From: Thozetella sp. PMI_491
Taxonomy: Eukaryota; Ascomycota; Sordariomycetes; Chaetosphaeriales; Chaetosphaeriaceae
DNA: 64,000 nt
Reading direction: 5' to 3'
Assembly (NCBI GenBank): GCA_021432635.1
Contig: MU270081.1
Location: forward strand, 140,942 to 204,941
Part shown: piece after piece, positions 1 through 10,889 of the stretch
Layout of the letters: each line of letters starts with the position of its first letter
Position numbering within the stretch: the first letter of the stretch is position 1
The notes under the pieces: model-generated
What the model was told of the DNA's origin: nothing
Database searches by the model: none
Seen by the model: the letters and a program-made list of their open reading frames with translations, nothing else
Position numbers and translations under genes: made by a program

Positions 1-1
1 T

Positions 2-1852
2 CCCCGCGAGGCTACCACCTATGACCCCAGTGGACTCACTCTTCAGAATGACCAAGGGGCCGCCGAAACTTCCGAGGTCGTGTCGAACATCCCGGACGAG
101 AAGTCTCATTACAACTCAAGCGACTACAATTCCGATCGGGTTGACGTTCCAACACCGTATAGTCAAGCCGGCATGTCTGTGATCGAGCCTGAGCAAAATC
201 CGTACGCAGCAAGCTCGCCGCTGCATACTTTTCGAGCCCATGGGGACACTTCTTACGAGACACCACTGGAGCACGGAGGTGGAGTTCATGTGATGGACGA
301 CGGCCAGGGATCGGTCTCTCCGGAACCTTTCACGGAGCACTTGGACCCCCTAGATTATCACACCGATAGCGATTCGCAGCAGTTCGTAACGCCCTTGGCC
401 TCTGCGGGATTCCCGACAACTCCGCTCCATCAAAGCCATAGCAATCTCGCTGACGAGCTGAGCCAGGCAGACGAAGATCACTTCGGCCAAGATGACGCGT
501 CATCTGGCTATGAGCTAGAGGATGAACATACGACCACCGTTCATGGCGCTGACGAATTGTTCAATGACGATAGCAATAGCGATGAATCTACTGAGGGGTT
601 TGACTACGATGAGGGACCGGGAGATGAAGAACACGATGACCTGCCCCAGGAGCACGAGGAGCACGAGGAGCACGAGGACGACGCCCAGCGAGATCCACAC
701 GATCAAATCGCGGAACAAATCGTCGAGCTTCCCCCAGTGGATAATGACGACCCAAAGACTGCAGTGCCTGCCATGGAGCCTCAAGAGCCCTTGCGCCAAG
801 ATCCCAAGCAGGACAAGGTCGAGGAGGAGCTTGAAGAAGTACCCGACGTGTCGCATCACGAATCGCAGAGCACCCCGTCTCTGAAGCCAGCTCAAATCCC
901 ATCGACACCAGAGGTGAGCCCTCTAGTGCTACGGCATGAGACACCCTCCTCGGCGACAAATCGTGGCCTCGCGGCCAGCAGGCACAACCCGCAGCGACCA
1001 CAGACACCACCTTCACAGCAACATCCCGAGGCGCTGGTGGGCTTCGATCCTGATAACTTCCTTCCTCGCGACGTAACTAACGTTTCGTGGCACGCGCGGA
1101 ACGACTCGATTCCCCAATCCATGATGAGCGAAAGCACGCTGTCGTCTGCGCCATCCTCGCCAATCCACTCATCTCTGCCCGTCGATAACCACGAGCCTGT
1201 CATCCGAGACAGCTGGTCTGCCCCCGTTCACGGGTTCAATGGGATCAACGATGTGCCAGGGAGGCCAAGAACCGATTCGCAAGCGGCAGAGTACGATCCT
1301 TTCAAGTTCGATCGCAGGCCTTCCCAGAACAACGTAGCCCAGCTTTGGCAGCGCAGGGAATCTCTCTCTAAGCGATCGGGAGCAGCTGACGCTGGCATAG
1401 CCACCAAGGAGTCCAGTCACGAGAGTTCCCCTGGCAGCAGCCAACGCCAGGCCCCGCAAAACAGTTCGGCCAGCTCGACTGGCTCGCCCGGAAGTGTCTT
1501 CCAGCGCATGCGCAACATTTTTGAGAACCCGCATGCCAACCCTAGCATGAATCGCCGTGATGGTGCGCCGCCGGCTCACTTCTCCGGCGGCGGTCCGGAC
1601 GGCGCGTCCTGGTCTGGTAAGGGCAGCCCTGTCCGCTCGCGACCGGTCAGTGGGATCTTCTACCCGGTCCGGAAAGGGCCTGTCGCACCGAGCCCCACGC
1701 GGGACTCGATCACGACAGGTCTACGACCGAGCCTCCGGCCCAGCCTGGCCGAGGACCGCGGGTATGATCATCCCGATGATCGCCTCGGCGGCTACCTGAA
1801 CGAGGCCGAGGACGACATCGACGAGCGAAGCGCCTTACTCTCAGCACATTGA
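2..1852 (+). CDS. Acidic, largely disordered protein, 5' truncated by the window
   Basis: The frame is open from the first bases, so the true start lies outside the window and no ATG near position 80 marks the start. The visible ~616 residues are rich in Ser, Pro, Asp, Glu and Gln, with a His-Glu acidic run (three EEH units, bases ~651-680) and Ser/Pro segments that look like phosphorylation-rich linkers. No enzymatic domain, signal peptide or membrane segment is visible. The family is not recognised; scaffold or regulator is only a guess from composition. The frame ends at TGA 1850-1852 but stays open for another 519 bases with the same codon bias (next entry), so the real C-terminus is uncertain. 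Coding status is well supported by length and GC-rich third positions; function is unknown. Confidence 0.75.
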   Translation, partial: PREATTYDPSGLTLQNDQGAAETSEVVSNIPDEKSHYNSSDYNSDRVDVPTPYSQAGMSVIEPEQNPYAASSPLHTFRAHGDTSYETPLEHGGGVHVMDDGQGSVSPEPFTEHLDPLDYHTDSDSQQFVTPLASAGFPTTPLHQSHSNLADELSQADEDHFGQDDASSGYELEDEHTTTVHGADELFNDDSNSDESTEGFDYDEGPGDEEHDDLPQEHEEHEEHEDDAQRDPHDQIAEQIVELPPVDNDDPKTAVPAMEPQEPLRQDPKQDKVEEELEEVPDVSHHESQSTPSLKPAQIPSTPEVSPLVLRHETPSSATNRGLAASRHNPQRPQTPPSQQHPEALVGFDPDNFLPRDVTNVSWHARNDSIPQSMMSESTLSSAPSSPIHSSLPVDNHEPVIRDSWSAPVHGFNGINDVPGRPRTDSQAAEYDPFKFDRRPSQNNVAQLWQRRESLSKRSGAADAGIATKESSHESSPGSSQRQAPQNSSASSTGSPGSVFQRMRNIFENPHANPSMNRRDGAPPAHFSGGGPDGASWSGKGSPVRSRPVSGIFYPVRKGPVAPSPTRDSITTGLRPSLRPSLAEDRGYDHPDDRLGGYLNEAEDDIDERSALLSAH

Positions 1853-2371
1853 CGGGATGAAGGCGGGAGGAGGGGAAAGGACAGGGAGGATAGGAAGGGT
1901 AAGCGGGTGAGCGACGATTCTGTCCGCACGCTTGTCGCCTCCGAAGGCACCGGAGATGCAGTAGATGAGCGCAAGACAGATGATACTGCATCACGGAGAC
2001 GCATGAGCGTGCTCTCGATTTGGTCTGAGGTGACGGTGGACGATGCCTCGGATTCTGACTCGGACACGTACGTCGGCTCGACCGGCACACCGGATCTCCT
2101 CTCGCCACGGTCACAAAACACACGCCCGGTGTACAAGGAAGCGGCTGGCGACTCTCGCATGGCGTGGCTTTGGGTGGAAGGCTGGAGGGCGCAGCTTAGG
2201 AAGAGCGGCGATATTGTGGAGAAGCACCGATGGGAGTGGAAGATGGAAGATAGGCTCGGGCGACATAATAACCTGCCCGCCATCGTTACCAAAGTCCCTG
2301 GCGTCTTAGCGGTCAAGGACGGCGAGGTAAAATCCAGGAAGCGGAGGAAAAAGTCGGTGCATTGGTCTTGA
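1853..2371 (+). CDS. In-frame continuation after TGA (possible C-terminal extension)
   Basis: Directly after the TGA at 1850-1852 the same frame stays open for 173 codons including the stop at 2371. Codon choice looks coding, and the peptide has protein-like character: an acidic SDSDSDT-type patch, a Trp-rich stretch (WLWVEGW) and a basic tail (KSRKRRKKS). Three explanations are possible. (a) An intron at 1762-1884 (donor GTATGA, acceptor ACAG, 123 bases, frame preserved, TTGAC-like branch point) removes the stop. (b) UGA-C context readthrough. (c) A separate small gene starting at the ATG near 2003. I favour one gene with alternative C-termini but cannot decide from sequence alone. Confidence 0.5.
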   Translation, partial: RDEGGRRGKDREDRKGKRVSDDSVRTLVASEGTGDAVDERKTDDTASRRRMSVLSIWSEVTVDDASDSDSDTYVGSTGTPDLLSPRSQNTRPVYKEAAGDSRMAWLWVEGWRAQLRKSGDIVEKHRWEWKMEDRLGRHNNLPAIVTKVPGVLAVKDGEVKSRKRRKKSVHWS

Positions 2372-3608
2372 GAATCCTTTTACAAGGTGCATGGCGGGAC
2401 TGGGGAGGGGAATTTGCATAGGCGTTTGGATTCTGAAGCGTAGTCTCCATTTTCGTAATTTGATCCCGTTCTAGTTGCCTACAAATCCTATCTAGAAGGG
2501 AACAATGGTTTTTTTTGGCCTAGCGGTTCGTCAAGATCCATACACCCAGCCAGCATTGGCCCAGTTAGTTTAGTTGGATAGCTGATCAGTGCTAATAAAG
2601 CGCTGGGATGGAGATCTGGCGATGCAATGTCGTGCTTTGGTGGCTTCTGGCAAGGCCTACCTTGATGCCAGACAGACTGACTTGAGCGCCTTAAAGCCAG
2701 TGACCGGGCATTTTGTCTTGCTTCTGGCTTTCTTGCCCTGCAAGCTTCCAGTATCTAGATCAATTGCCAATTCACTTTTCTTATGGCCTATAATGGTAAA
2801 TGTGAGACAGCCGCTCTTTAATTGCCACGCTAACAAATAGGAGTTGGATGGTAGTGTGATGGATAAAGTGTACCTCAGATTCCTCCCTCTTTACACGATT
2901 CGTGGCATAAATTATCATTGGCTGCCCTACCATACAGCATGTGTACCTGGCAGATAGACGCTCCACTGCACCGACGACCGCCTCCTTATTCGTGGACTTG
3001 TCGTGCATCCTTCCCCGGGAACACCGTCTGTGGCCGACAATGTAGTGGAGCGTCCAGACCTTTTGCGCACTAAATAATTGCATGAACAGCAGCTCCACCG
3101 CGGCCGTCGCATTGTAATAATGGGAAATGACTTGGGGGTTAAGCACCTCCACTATTGTAAGGGAAGCAGAACGGATAGATCCAGACATGGCAGCTCACGC
3201 TACTGTGTCTTCTCAAGAGTCCCTCTTTTCCTATCCCGATCGGGCTTTATACCTAGCACTGAGCACGCTGGCCGATCATTAGATAGGCCAATGACCGTGT
3301 GTGGTAAAGCTTATAAAGTCCCATATCCACAAGTCAGATGCTAGAGAATCCTGCAGAGCCACCTCGGTGGTCCCTCGCCGGATAAATGCTACGCTGGTAG
3401 CACATACTGCCTCCCTGATTGGATCTCTCGCTCAAGTCCGTCCGAGGGTGGACAGAAGGAGAAACAGAGCTAGGCTCCGGCCACAATACGCCGTACCCAT
3501 GAGTTCACCAATAGCATACCAATAGCATACGGAATGGAAACATTCCCTGGCCCGGCTCCACGGGCCGGGGCTGGCATCGTGCCGGGGACCGCCTTCCCCT
3601 CGACCTGG
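2372..3608. other. Intergenic, no supported gene
   Basis: This 1.2-kb spacer separates the disordered protein from the esterase. It is less GC-rich than its flanks, with many short frames broken by stops. A 135-codon frame on the minus strand (2781-3188) has no recognisable motif and poor codon bias, so I do not call it. The right end grades into the esterase promoter. Confidence 0.5.
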
Positions 3609-3610
3609 AA

Positions 3611-3616
3611 TATATA
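3611..3616 (+). promoter_or_regulatory. TATA-like element of the CE1 esterase gene
   Basis: TATATA lies 105 bases upstream of the ATG at 3721 and is followed by a pyrimidine-rich leader (about 3655-3710, CTTTCC/CCTCTCCCG). That is a common fungal core-promoter layout. It is assigned from position and sequence only. Confidence 0.45.
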
Positions 3617-3720
3617 CTCTGGATCGGTACCACTATAGTATTTCGTGCACCCGAGCTTCTTTCCACCTCCTCTGCCAAGCCCTCTCCCGCTCTGTCCCGT
3701 TAACCGCACCCGACGTCAAG

Positions 3721-4788
3721 ATGAAGTTGCTACAGATGGCGGCCGCCCTGGCCTTTGCAGGCTGTATCGCGGCCAGCCCGCTCGACACCTTCGGCAAGCT
3801 GATGGCGCCCTCGCAGCCCATGAAGCGGGCAGAGAACGCGCTGCAACAGGTGACTGACTTCGGCGCTAATGAATCCGGCACCAAGATGTACATATACATT
3901 CCCTCAACGCTAGCTAAAAACCCACCCATTATCGTGGCCATCCACTACTGCACCGGCACGGCGGAGGCGTACTTTACGGGATCACCGTATGCGCAGCTCG
4001 CAGACGAGAAGGGCTTCATCGTCATCTACCCCGAGTCCCCGTATTCCGGCACGTGCTGGGACGTCAGCTCCCAGGCCGCGCTCACGCATGGTGGAGGAGG
4101 CGATAGTAATAGTATTGCCAATATGGTAACCTACGCTCTCGCCCAGTACAAGGGCGATCCCTCCAAGGTGTTTGTAACTGGCAGCTCGTCCGGGGCCATG
4201 ATGACGGTAAGCTTGACATGTCCCAAAAACGGACCCAATGCAGGTCCTAGAACTGACGTGCTATGACAGAACGTCTTGGCGGCTACCTACCCTAATATGT
4301 TTGCCGCCGGTATTGTCTACTCCGGCGTGGCTGCCGGCTGCTTCTACAGCCAGACGGGTGGCGTCGACCAGTGGAACAGCTCCTGCTCGACCGGCGCAGT
4401 CGTCGCTTCGCAGGAAACATGGGCCCAGGTAAGCCGCGTCCCCCTCGATGCCCCCCTTCTCTGTGGTGAGCTTGCGCTCATGCTGTCGCCTTAGATCGTC
4501 CACGACATGGACCCAGGATACACCGGCGCCCGGCCGAAGATGCAGATCTACCACGGCAGTGCTGACACCGTTCTTCTTCCTCCAAACTACAATGAGACTA
4601 TGAAGGAGTGGGCAGGGGTACTAGGGTATGATTCGACGAAGCCGGATACGGTCGAGGTTAACGTCCCTTTGGACGGCTATACTACCTACACTTGGGGGGG
4701 TGGTCGGCTCATAGGAGTCTACGCCAAAGGCGTCGGGCACACGGTGCCGATTCGGGGCTCTGACGACATGAAATTCTTCGGGCTGTAG
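3721..4788 (+). CDS. Secreted CE1 carbohydrate esterase (acetyl xylan esterase-like)
   Basis: Three exons: 3721-4206, 4270-4428 and 4495-4788, giving 312 residues. Both introns are GT-AG and phase 0. The N-terminus is a signal peptide (MKLLQMAAALAFAGCIAAS). The fold is the CE1 / PHB-depolymerase-like alpha/beta hydrolase: the nucleophile Ser156 sits in GSSSG within FVTGSSSGAMMTN, the acid is probably the Asp of HGSAD, and the His lies in GVGHTVP near the C-terminus. Acetyl xylan esterases of this type remove acetyl groups from xylan outside the cell, and feruloyl esterases are close relatives. There is no carbohydrate-binding module, so this is the catalytic domain only. The start is chosen because it gives a clean signal peptide. 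Family assignment is firm; substrate is inferred. Confidence 0.9.
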
Positions 4789-5652
4789 ATTATAGTAGCA
4801 ATTTAAAACGGTGCATTGCCGTAGCCGGACCTCTGGGGTTGGCGGAAGATACGAGTGATGTCCGTGCCGCATCAGTTGGCTGACTAGGAACCAATGTATG
4901 TATACCCAGCTTTGTTGGCTCGGCCTGTTAATACTTCATTACATACATACAGCACATATTCTTCCTAGGGAGGCATGGTAGGAAGGCAGGAACCGCTACC
5001 ACGACGGCGGGTAGCACCGGAACTACGAGTAGTACCGCGACGGCAGAAATTGTTTGAGGATACGATTAACCTGAGATAGTACGCGGTGGTGCTGCTAGCC
5101 GTGCTGGCGATTCTGGTGGTGCTGCTGCTACTATTCCTAAACTATCAGACATTGAGGAATGGTCACAAGACGCGGAGGTGGCAGCGCTAGCCGGGATAAA
5201 TGGCCGTGGCCCTTGTTCAATTATTCGATGCTTCTCAGCCGCCTGTACTAAATATGGCAGACCTAGCCCGCGCTGTTGACATGCATTACGCCGGCGCTTC
5301 TCACCGGCCAAAAGCACCTCTATGAAAAGATCAAGCGACCTGATATGTCTACCATGGGCGCATCCGGCATGCCACCTCTCGCTTCTGGTGGTCCAAATTC
5401 GTGCCCACGTCGATGCCCCTGGATCGTGTCCAATAACTCCGTGTTGACCCAGACCCTTGTGGTGAAATCCTAAGAAATAAATAAGACCGTGGTATGTTGC
5501 ATGAGTTTGCGGGCCAACCGGCCCACGATCTGGCTAGCGGACCAACTGGTCCACGATCTGGCCACCGATATTCTATATGGAAGAAGAGAGCCGCTCTATA
5601 TAGCAGGGGGGTGGGAAAGGGGGTGAATAGATTCGCTCGTGTATATGACAAA
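4789..5652. other. Intergenic between convergent esterase and UDP-glucose dehydrogenase
   Basis: This holds the two 3' ends. No gene is supported. It contains GCT/GGT-rich low-complexity sequence around 5085-5135 and a 28-base tandem duplication at 5514-5569 (separate entry). Confidence 0.5.
5514..5569. repeat. Two tandem 28-base units containing CCACGATCTGGC
   Basis: Units 5514-5541 and 5542-5569 match at 22 of 28 positions. Several differences are C/T transitions. Each unit begins with a small palindrome (CCAACCGG-like, ACCAACTGGT). It lies about 85 bases beyond the stop of the minus-strand dehydrogenase, so it may fall in its 3' UTR. Confidence 0.6.
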
Positions 5653-7978
5653 TCAAAATGCACGGTTCTGGCGGCCAACAGTCTCGACGCGGAATCCAAG
5701 CTTCTCCATGCCGGCAATGTCCAGCACGCCGCGGCCATCAAACACCCACTTCGGTTGTTGCATGTGGTAGCTAATCTTGGCCCAGTCGATGCGGGCCTTC
5801 GGGACATACTCCTCCCCTGCGCCATAGCCAGCCGTGCCCACGGTCTTCTCCAGTTGGCAGTCCGGGCAGTCGTCGAGGCACGCCGGCAGGTCGTGGAACC
5901 GATTGAGCGGGTCCTTGGAGTCGGACGAAACCCCGGTGAGCAGGGTCGAGGCGGGGGCGGTCCGCAGGAGGTACTTGTGTAGCGACAGGAGGTCGCTCTC
6001 CGTCGGCTCGAGCTGCTTGAACGGCCGGGGGTCGATCGGGCCTGCCCGGGGAGCGGTCGGCATCGACAACGCCTCGCGGTTCGGCGAGTACTTGAACTCA
6101 TCAAACTCGGTCGTGATCAGGACCGCGTCGGATCCGTGGCAGGCCTCATACGCGCTCTCGTAAACCTCAACCATGCCCCCATCTTCCTTCAGGATGTTGC
6201 GCCCGACGAGCCGCCTGATCTCGTCCTTGGTCTGTGCGGGCACGCAGCAGGGGTCGAAGACGGCCAGTTCCCGAGGGCCTTCCTCCACCAGGGTCTTGAT
6301 GATCTCCAGGGCGGGCGACTCTCGCGTGTCGTTGGTGTTCTTCTTGAACGCATAGCCAAGAATCGTCACCTTTTTGCCGAGAAGCGTGTTGTTCAGGGCC
6401 TTGATCACGCGCAGGGCGAACCGGTCGCGCGAGTACTCGTTAATGGTGACGACGCTCCGCCAGTAGTCGGCAACCTCAGGGAGTTCAAGGCTCTCAGCCA
6501 GGTAGACCAGGCTGAGGATATCCTTCTTGAAGCAGCTGCCGCCGAAACCGATGCCAGCCTTGAGGAACTTGTTTCCGATTCGCTGGTCTGTGCCCAGGCC
6601 GAAGGCGACCTCGTCCACGTCGGCGCCCAACTTCTCGCAGAGCGCGGCGACCGAGTTGATGCTGCTGATGCGCTGCGCCAGCATCGAGTTAGCGACGAGC
6701 TTGGTCAGCTCGGCGCTGAACACGTTGGTGGTGATGATGCGGGACCGCGGGATCCAGGCCGCGTAGACAGACGCCAGGGCCTGGGCGGCGCGGTGGCCGG
6801 CAGCAGTCGAGCTGGAGCCGATGAGCACGCGGTCGGCCGTGAGAAGGTCGTTCATGGCGGTGCCGGCGGCAAGGAACTCGGGGTTGCTGAGAATCTCAAA
6901 GTGCACGCCGGGGCGGTAGAGCGAGAGCTAGAGAAGAAGGGGGGCCAAGTCAGCAACGAACTCGGGGCACGAACACGAGGCACGCGACTCACCTTGGACT
7001 GCACGAGCTGGGCGGTCCTGCAGGGCACAGTGGACTTCTCGACAATGATGGCTCCGGGCTTAGCATTCTGGGCCACCATCGACGTGACAGCCTCGAAGGC
7101 CGTCATGTCGGTGGCGGCGCCGGCGCCGACGCCACGGTACTTGGTCGGGGTGTTGACGGCGATCAGCACAATGTCGGCCTCGTTAATGCTCCGAGCGACG
7201 TCAGTGGTGAAGAACAGATTCGGCTGGCGGGCAGCGACGGCGGTGACGTCGTGGTGGTCTCCGCACTGGCTGCCGCATTCCGAGGACGAGGTCGAGGCTT
7301 CTGAGACATGGTCGGACCCATCCTGCTTTGTTGGCTCATTGACGAAAACGCATTCCCGAGAACCGTCGCGGGCAATGCGAACAATCTCGTTCAGGCCGGG
7401 CTCGTAAATTGGCGGGTGTCGCGAATTCCAGCGCCGAATGCGCCGTTCGTCTTTGTCGACGACCGTGACCCGAATGTGGGGATTTTGGAGAGCGATGACC
7501 GCCGCCGTCGGTCCGCCTGCCAAGCCTGTTAGTGGACACGAATCGGCGGAAATTGGCAGCCACTGCTTTTGGAGCGTGCCGCTGCCGATCAGCCGCCCCA
7601 ACTTTAGGGCGGCACACTAGAGGGGGAGAGCGAGTGAGGGAGCGGCAGCCACCGACGCAGCTTAGAGGAACGATAAGTAAAATAGGCGCAAAAAAGTTCG
7701 TGCTTACCAACATAGCCGGCACCGACGCAGCAGATGGTCCGCACCGGCGGGGGCGGCGTTGTCGTATCCAGCAGCGCCGAGGTGAGCGAGCGGCTGTTGT
7801 TGCGGGATGCCGCAGACAGGTTGGCAGCCTCGATATCGGCGCTGCCTGCGTTCCGCGGGCGCAGGACGGGACTGAAGGACAGGCTGCCCTCGGGCGTGGT
7901 TGGGGCGGTAGAAGACTCGAAGAGGACCGGTTCCTCGGCGTCGGGCGCCGAGGCGGGCATCGGAGTCGCGCCGGTCAT
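5653..7978 (-). CDS. UDP-glucose 6-dehydrogenase with C-terminal Cys-bearing insertion
   Basis: Exons on the minus strand: 7978-7708, 7516-6993 and 6927-5653, giving 689 residues. The enzyme oxidises UDP-glucose to UDP-glucuronate with two NAD+. A disordered leader of ~80 residues precedes the Rossmann motif GAGYVGGPT, which is split by the first intron. The NAD domain follows, then the central domain (LSNPEFL...). The catalytic Cys397 lies in GGSCFKKD, and the dimer/UDP domain contains GYAFKKNTNDTRESPA. Near the C-terminus ~95 extra residues, including Cys615, Cys619 and Cys622 (CLDDCPDC), sit between the TEFDEFKY and DWAKISYHM elements of the last domain. At 689 residues it is much longer than the ~460-490 usual for animal and plant enzymes. 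The ATG at 7978 is used because the frame upstream has only non-ATG codons. It is divergent from the GT4 gene at 11587. Confidence 0.93.
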
Positions 7979-9325
7979 GGCACCCGTCTTTCTGTCGCAG
8001 TAGTATGGTAGTCTGGGGTGTCTAGGCGAAGGTTCGCAATGTGCTCGCGGCCGATTGATATCGGTCAAGGCGAGGGCGCGCGCAGGAAATCGAGACGAGG
8101 GCTGCGGATCAGGCGGACATGTCAGGGAAAGGAGGCGAGGTTCGGCGAGAGGCAGCGGCTCTTGGTTAATAGGAGAAGACGAGGCAGCCTAGGTGACGGC
8201 TGTCGCGTGCGGGCAGAGAGTGACTCAAGCCAGAGTCGCGTGTGTGTCGAGGGGGACCACTGGTATGTAGGCGGACGAGGCAGGACACGGCTGGATGCGT
8301 GGGCTGGCACGGGGACGGACTTGGGAGGGGTGAGCGCTACAGGCGAGAGAGGGCCGCGCAATTCGAGGCTGATAGCGGGACCGGGACAAGCAGCGAGGGT
8401 ATTCGTGTGGTTTTGGGCGGCGACCGCATTCACGAGCCTCTCTGCAACTGCCGTGTGACCCGAGCAGGAATAAGTGTCAAGAATTGGGGATCAGGGGCTG
8501 GTGGTCGAGAAGCCGTTGGATAGGGAAATGTCGGGGAGGGGAGAGAGGAGAGCGAGGAGTGTGTGTGGGATGACTGATATTGGAGCTGGAGCTGGCTGCA
8601 GCAAGCCGGGAAGGGGCACCACACAGCATGCGGATGCATCTTTGGCCCCGCTGACGAGCCGCGCAAGTGCAATTCACGGCGATACCCACCCACGAGGTAC
8701 GACAGGCACGGGTACCTACGAGCTCGGGCCAACACGAGCCCAGGGAATTGCGGATTCCCTGATTTCTAGCCTGCGTATGGCAGGACCCTGGATAGTGTGG
8801 GATTTGCCGGGCGACAAAAGTCGAAAAAAGTTACTCTTAGCTCCAAGATACACCAGCTCTGACCTAGACAGCCCCTCTGACAAAGGTCTCCCCGCCGCCT
8901 GTGCTACCTCCCACAGACGTCGCACTGACGCACGGTCTTGGGATGCTCCGCAGAGCGAGAGCCCTGCTGCCCTTATCCCTTCCCAGGCCGTTGGGAGCAA
9001 GAATTCCCCAAAATTAGGAACGACACCCCTGAGCGCGTCTCCAACTCGCGGGCAGAACCAGCGATGGCACGGGCCAATTCTTAAGAGATCAACGTGAGAT
9101 CTGGAATGAGGCGTTTGCGACCGCGCGGCACGTTTTAACATGCAACCGCCCCTGCTCCCTTCGCCCCCCCGCCGCACCCCCCTTCTTCCCGGCAATGTAA
9201 GCTTGGCTAGGAAATCAAGAAGCTTGGGGACTGGGATCGGAGGGGGGAGGGGATCGTTGAGGATGGCCGCTCTAGCTTGGAAAGCCGCGGGGGCATGTGA
9301 ATGGGCATCAGCACACGGCACTGCA

Positions 9326-9340
9326 GGGGGGGGGGGGGGG
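9326..9340. repeat. Homopolymer run of 15 G
   Basis: Fifteen consecutive G lie in the dehydrogenase/GT4 intergenic region. The length may be unreliable in the assembly. Confidence 0.9.
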
Positions 9341-10343
9341 CGGGTGGCATGCCGATTTCTTTGTGCTCGAGGGCGAGTACCTTCGTAAAAGGGTCTAAGG
9401 TTACGGTATCTAGCTTTGGATCTGACTTTCTCTGCTCCGTCAGCCATGGCATGGGGACAAACCGCCCCCCTTTGGGCTGCAAAACATCGCCGCCGCCGCT
9501 GACGCGCCGGGCTAACTCAAACCAGAGACGTTCGACTAGGCCGTCGATCTTGCGTGCGCCTATGATATCTTGGATCTCGCTGTCGCAATCTACGGCAAAT
9601 TGGGCATAAAGGAAGGGGGGTGGGCGGGGGGTGGCCAGCGGCCAGCGTGAAAGGAGCGTGAGAGGAGCGAAAGGGGAGGAGGGGCCTGTCCAAGTCTCGC
9701 CCTTGGTGCAGGTAGGTGCAGGATCACCTTCTGCTCCCGGCGAGCATAACCGCGAAAGGGCCAAGCGAAGTGGAAACGTGCTGCGAACCTGCGGTTTTCG
9801 CATGGTCGGATGATCTGGAAAAGCGCAAAAGCCGGTCTGGATGTCACGAAACCGCGTCTCTCCTGGAGCCGGGCGGCGCGCCGGCCACAAGCGACAACGC
9901 CCAACCGCAGTGCACACGTTGGTCCAACGGCTGCAGCCTATTCGTAACTCGCGGGGGGCCCACCGGTGGTCACTGGTGGCACCGTGACAAGCTCCGGGCC
10001 CCCCCTTTCGCTCCCCAACAGTCTCCAGTCCCAGTCCCAGGCCCAGTCCAGCCAGAGAACTGCCCCTCCCTTTCGTCTAGTTTGGGCCATGCCCTGTCGC
10101 TGGTGCATGAGGGGCCCGGGGAGCGAGATCGAGACCCTCTGGCCGCCCCGTGCTTATCTATTGGTGCGCCGCGAGAGTGTGGATGGTTCCGGCCCGCCCA
10201 TTGGCCGCCGTGCTGCTGTATCCAGATTCGACTACGATAAGCTAGATAGCTCGGCGCGTGGGGCAGTGGCTCGCCTGAAGGGACTCTTTTCTTTGCCCTC
10301 TTTAGCTGTTTGGCGTATGATATGGTGGTCGCCTCCTGCCCCT

Positions 10344-10357
10344 CCCCCCCCCCCCCC
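10344..10357. repeat. Homopolymer run of 14 C
   Basis: Fourteen consecutive C occur about 1 kb after the G run, in the same intergenic region. The length may vary between isolates or be a sequencing artefact. Confidence 0.9.
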
Positions 10358-10847
10358 TCTTCCGAACCAGCCCGGCACCGCGCTGATGAAACCCCGTCAT
10401 GAGTTCAACATCTCGGCACCACCGTGGCCGAACGAAAGATGGCGGTGAGACAAGCTGGGGACCCCGTGGTAGCCCAAAGGATGGAATCCCGAGCGCGCGA
10501 GGCTTGACCTCGGTTACTCCCATGACTCGGCCCAGTCGCGCCGTGCAGCCTGTCACACGGGGATGGATGCTGCTCGTCCAATGTCCGGCCACCTGCGCGT
10601 GTTCTGGTTTCTGGTGCGCTACAGTGCGCAGCATGCATGTGCATAGGCTCCGGGCAGCGAAGGGGGTGCCCCGGAATTTTGGTGTTGATGCTGTCGGCCA
10701 TTTTTGGGATGAGGGGCCAAAAAAGGGCCCGCCTACATAGACTGCAGTATGCCTTTTCATCAAATGTTTCTTTTATTTTTGTCATGTCCGCTGGTCCCGC
10801 CGCCCTCCTATCCGGCCTTCCTCAACTAGAAATGCCGTCTTCTTCCC

Positions 10848-10889
10848 CTGGAAGGGCCTGCAGCTCGTCTGGAAGGGCCTGCAGCTCGC
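10848..10889. repeat. 21-base perfect tandem duplication
   Basis: Two consecutive units (10848-10868, 10869-10889) of a CTGGAAGGGCCTGCAGCTCG core differ only in the last base. It is non-coding and lies upstream of the glycosyltransferase gene. Confidence 0.85.

Noticed and set aside
2781-3188. 135-codon minus-strand frame
   Set aside because: No recognisable fold and weak codon bias; not supported as a gene.
8716-9917. Long minus-strand frames of 236-243 codons upstream of the GT4 gene
   Set aside because: Overlapping frames with Arg/Pro-rich composition, no motif and no splice logic; explained by GC-rich sequence lacking stops.
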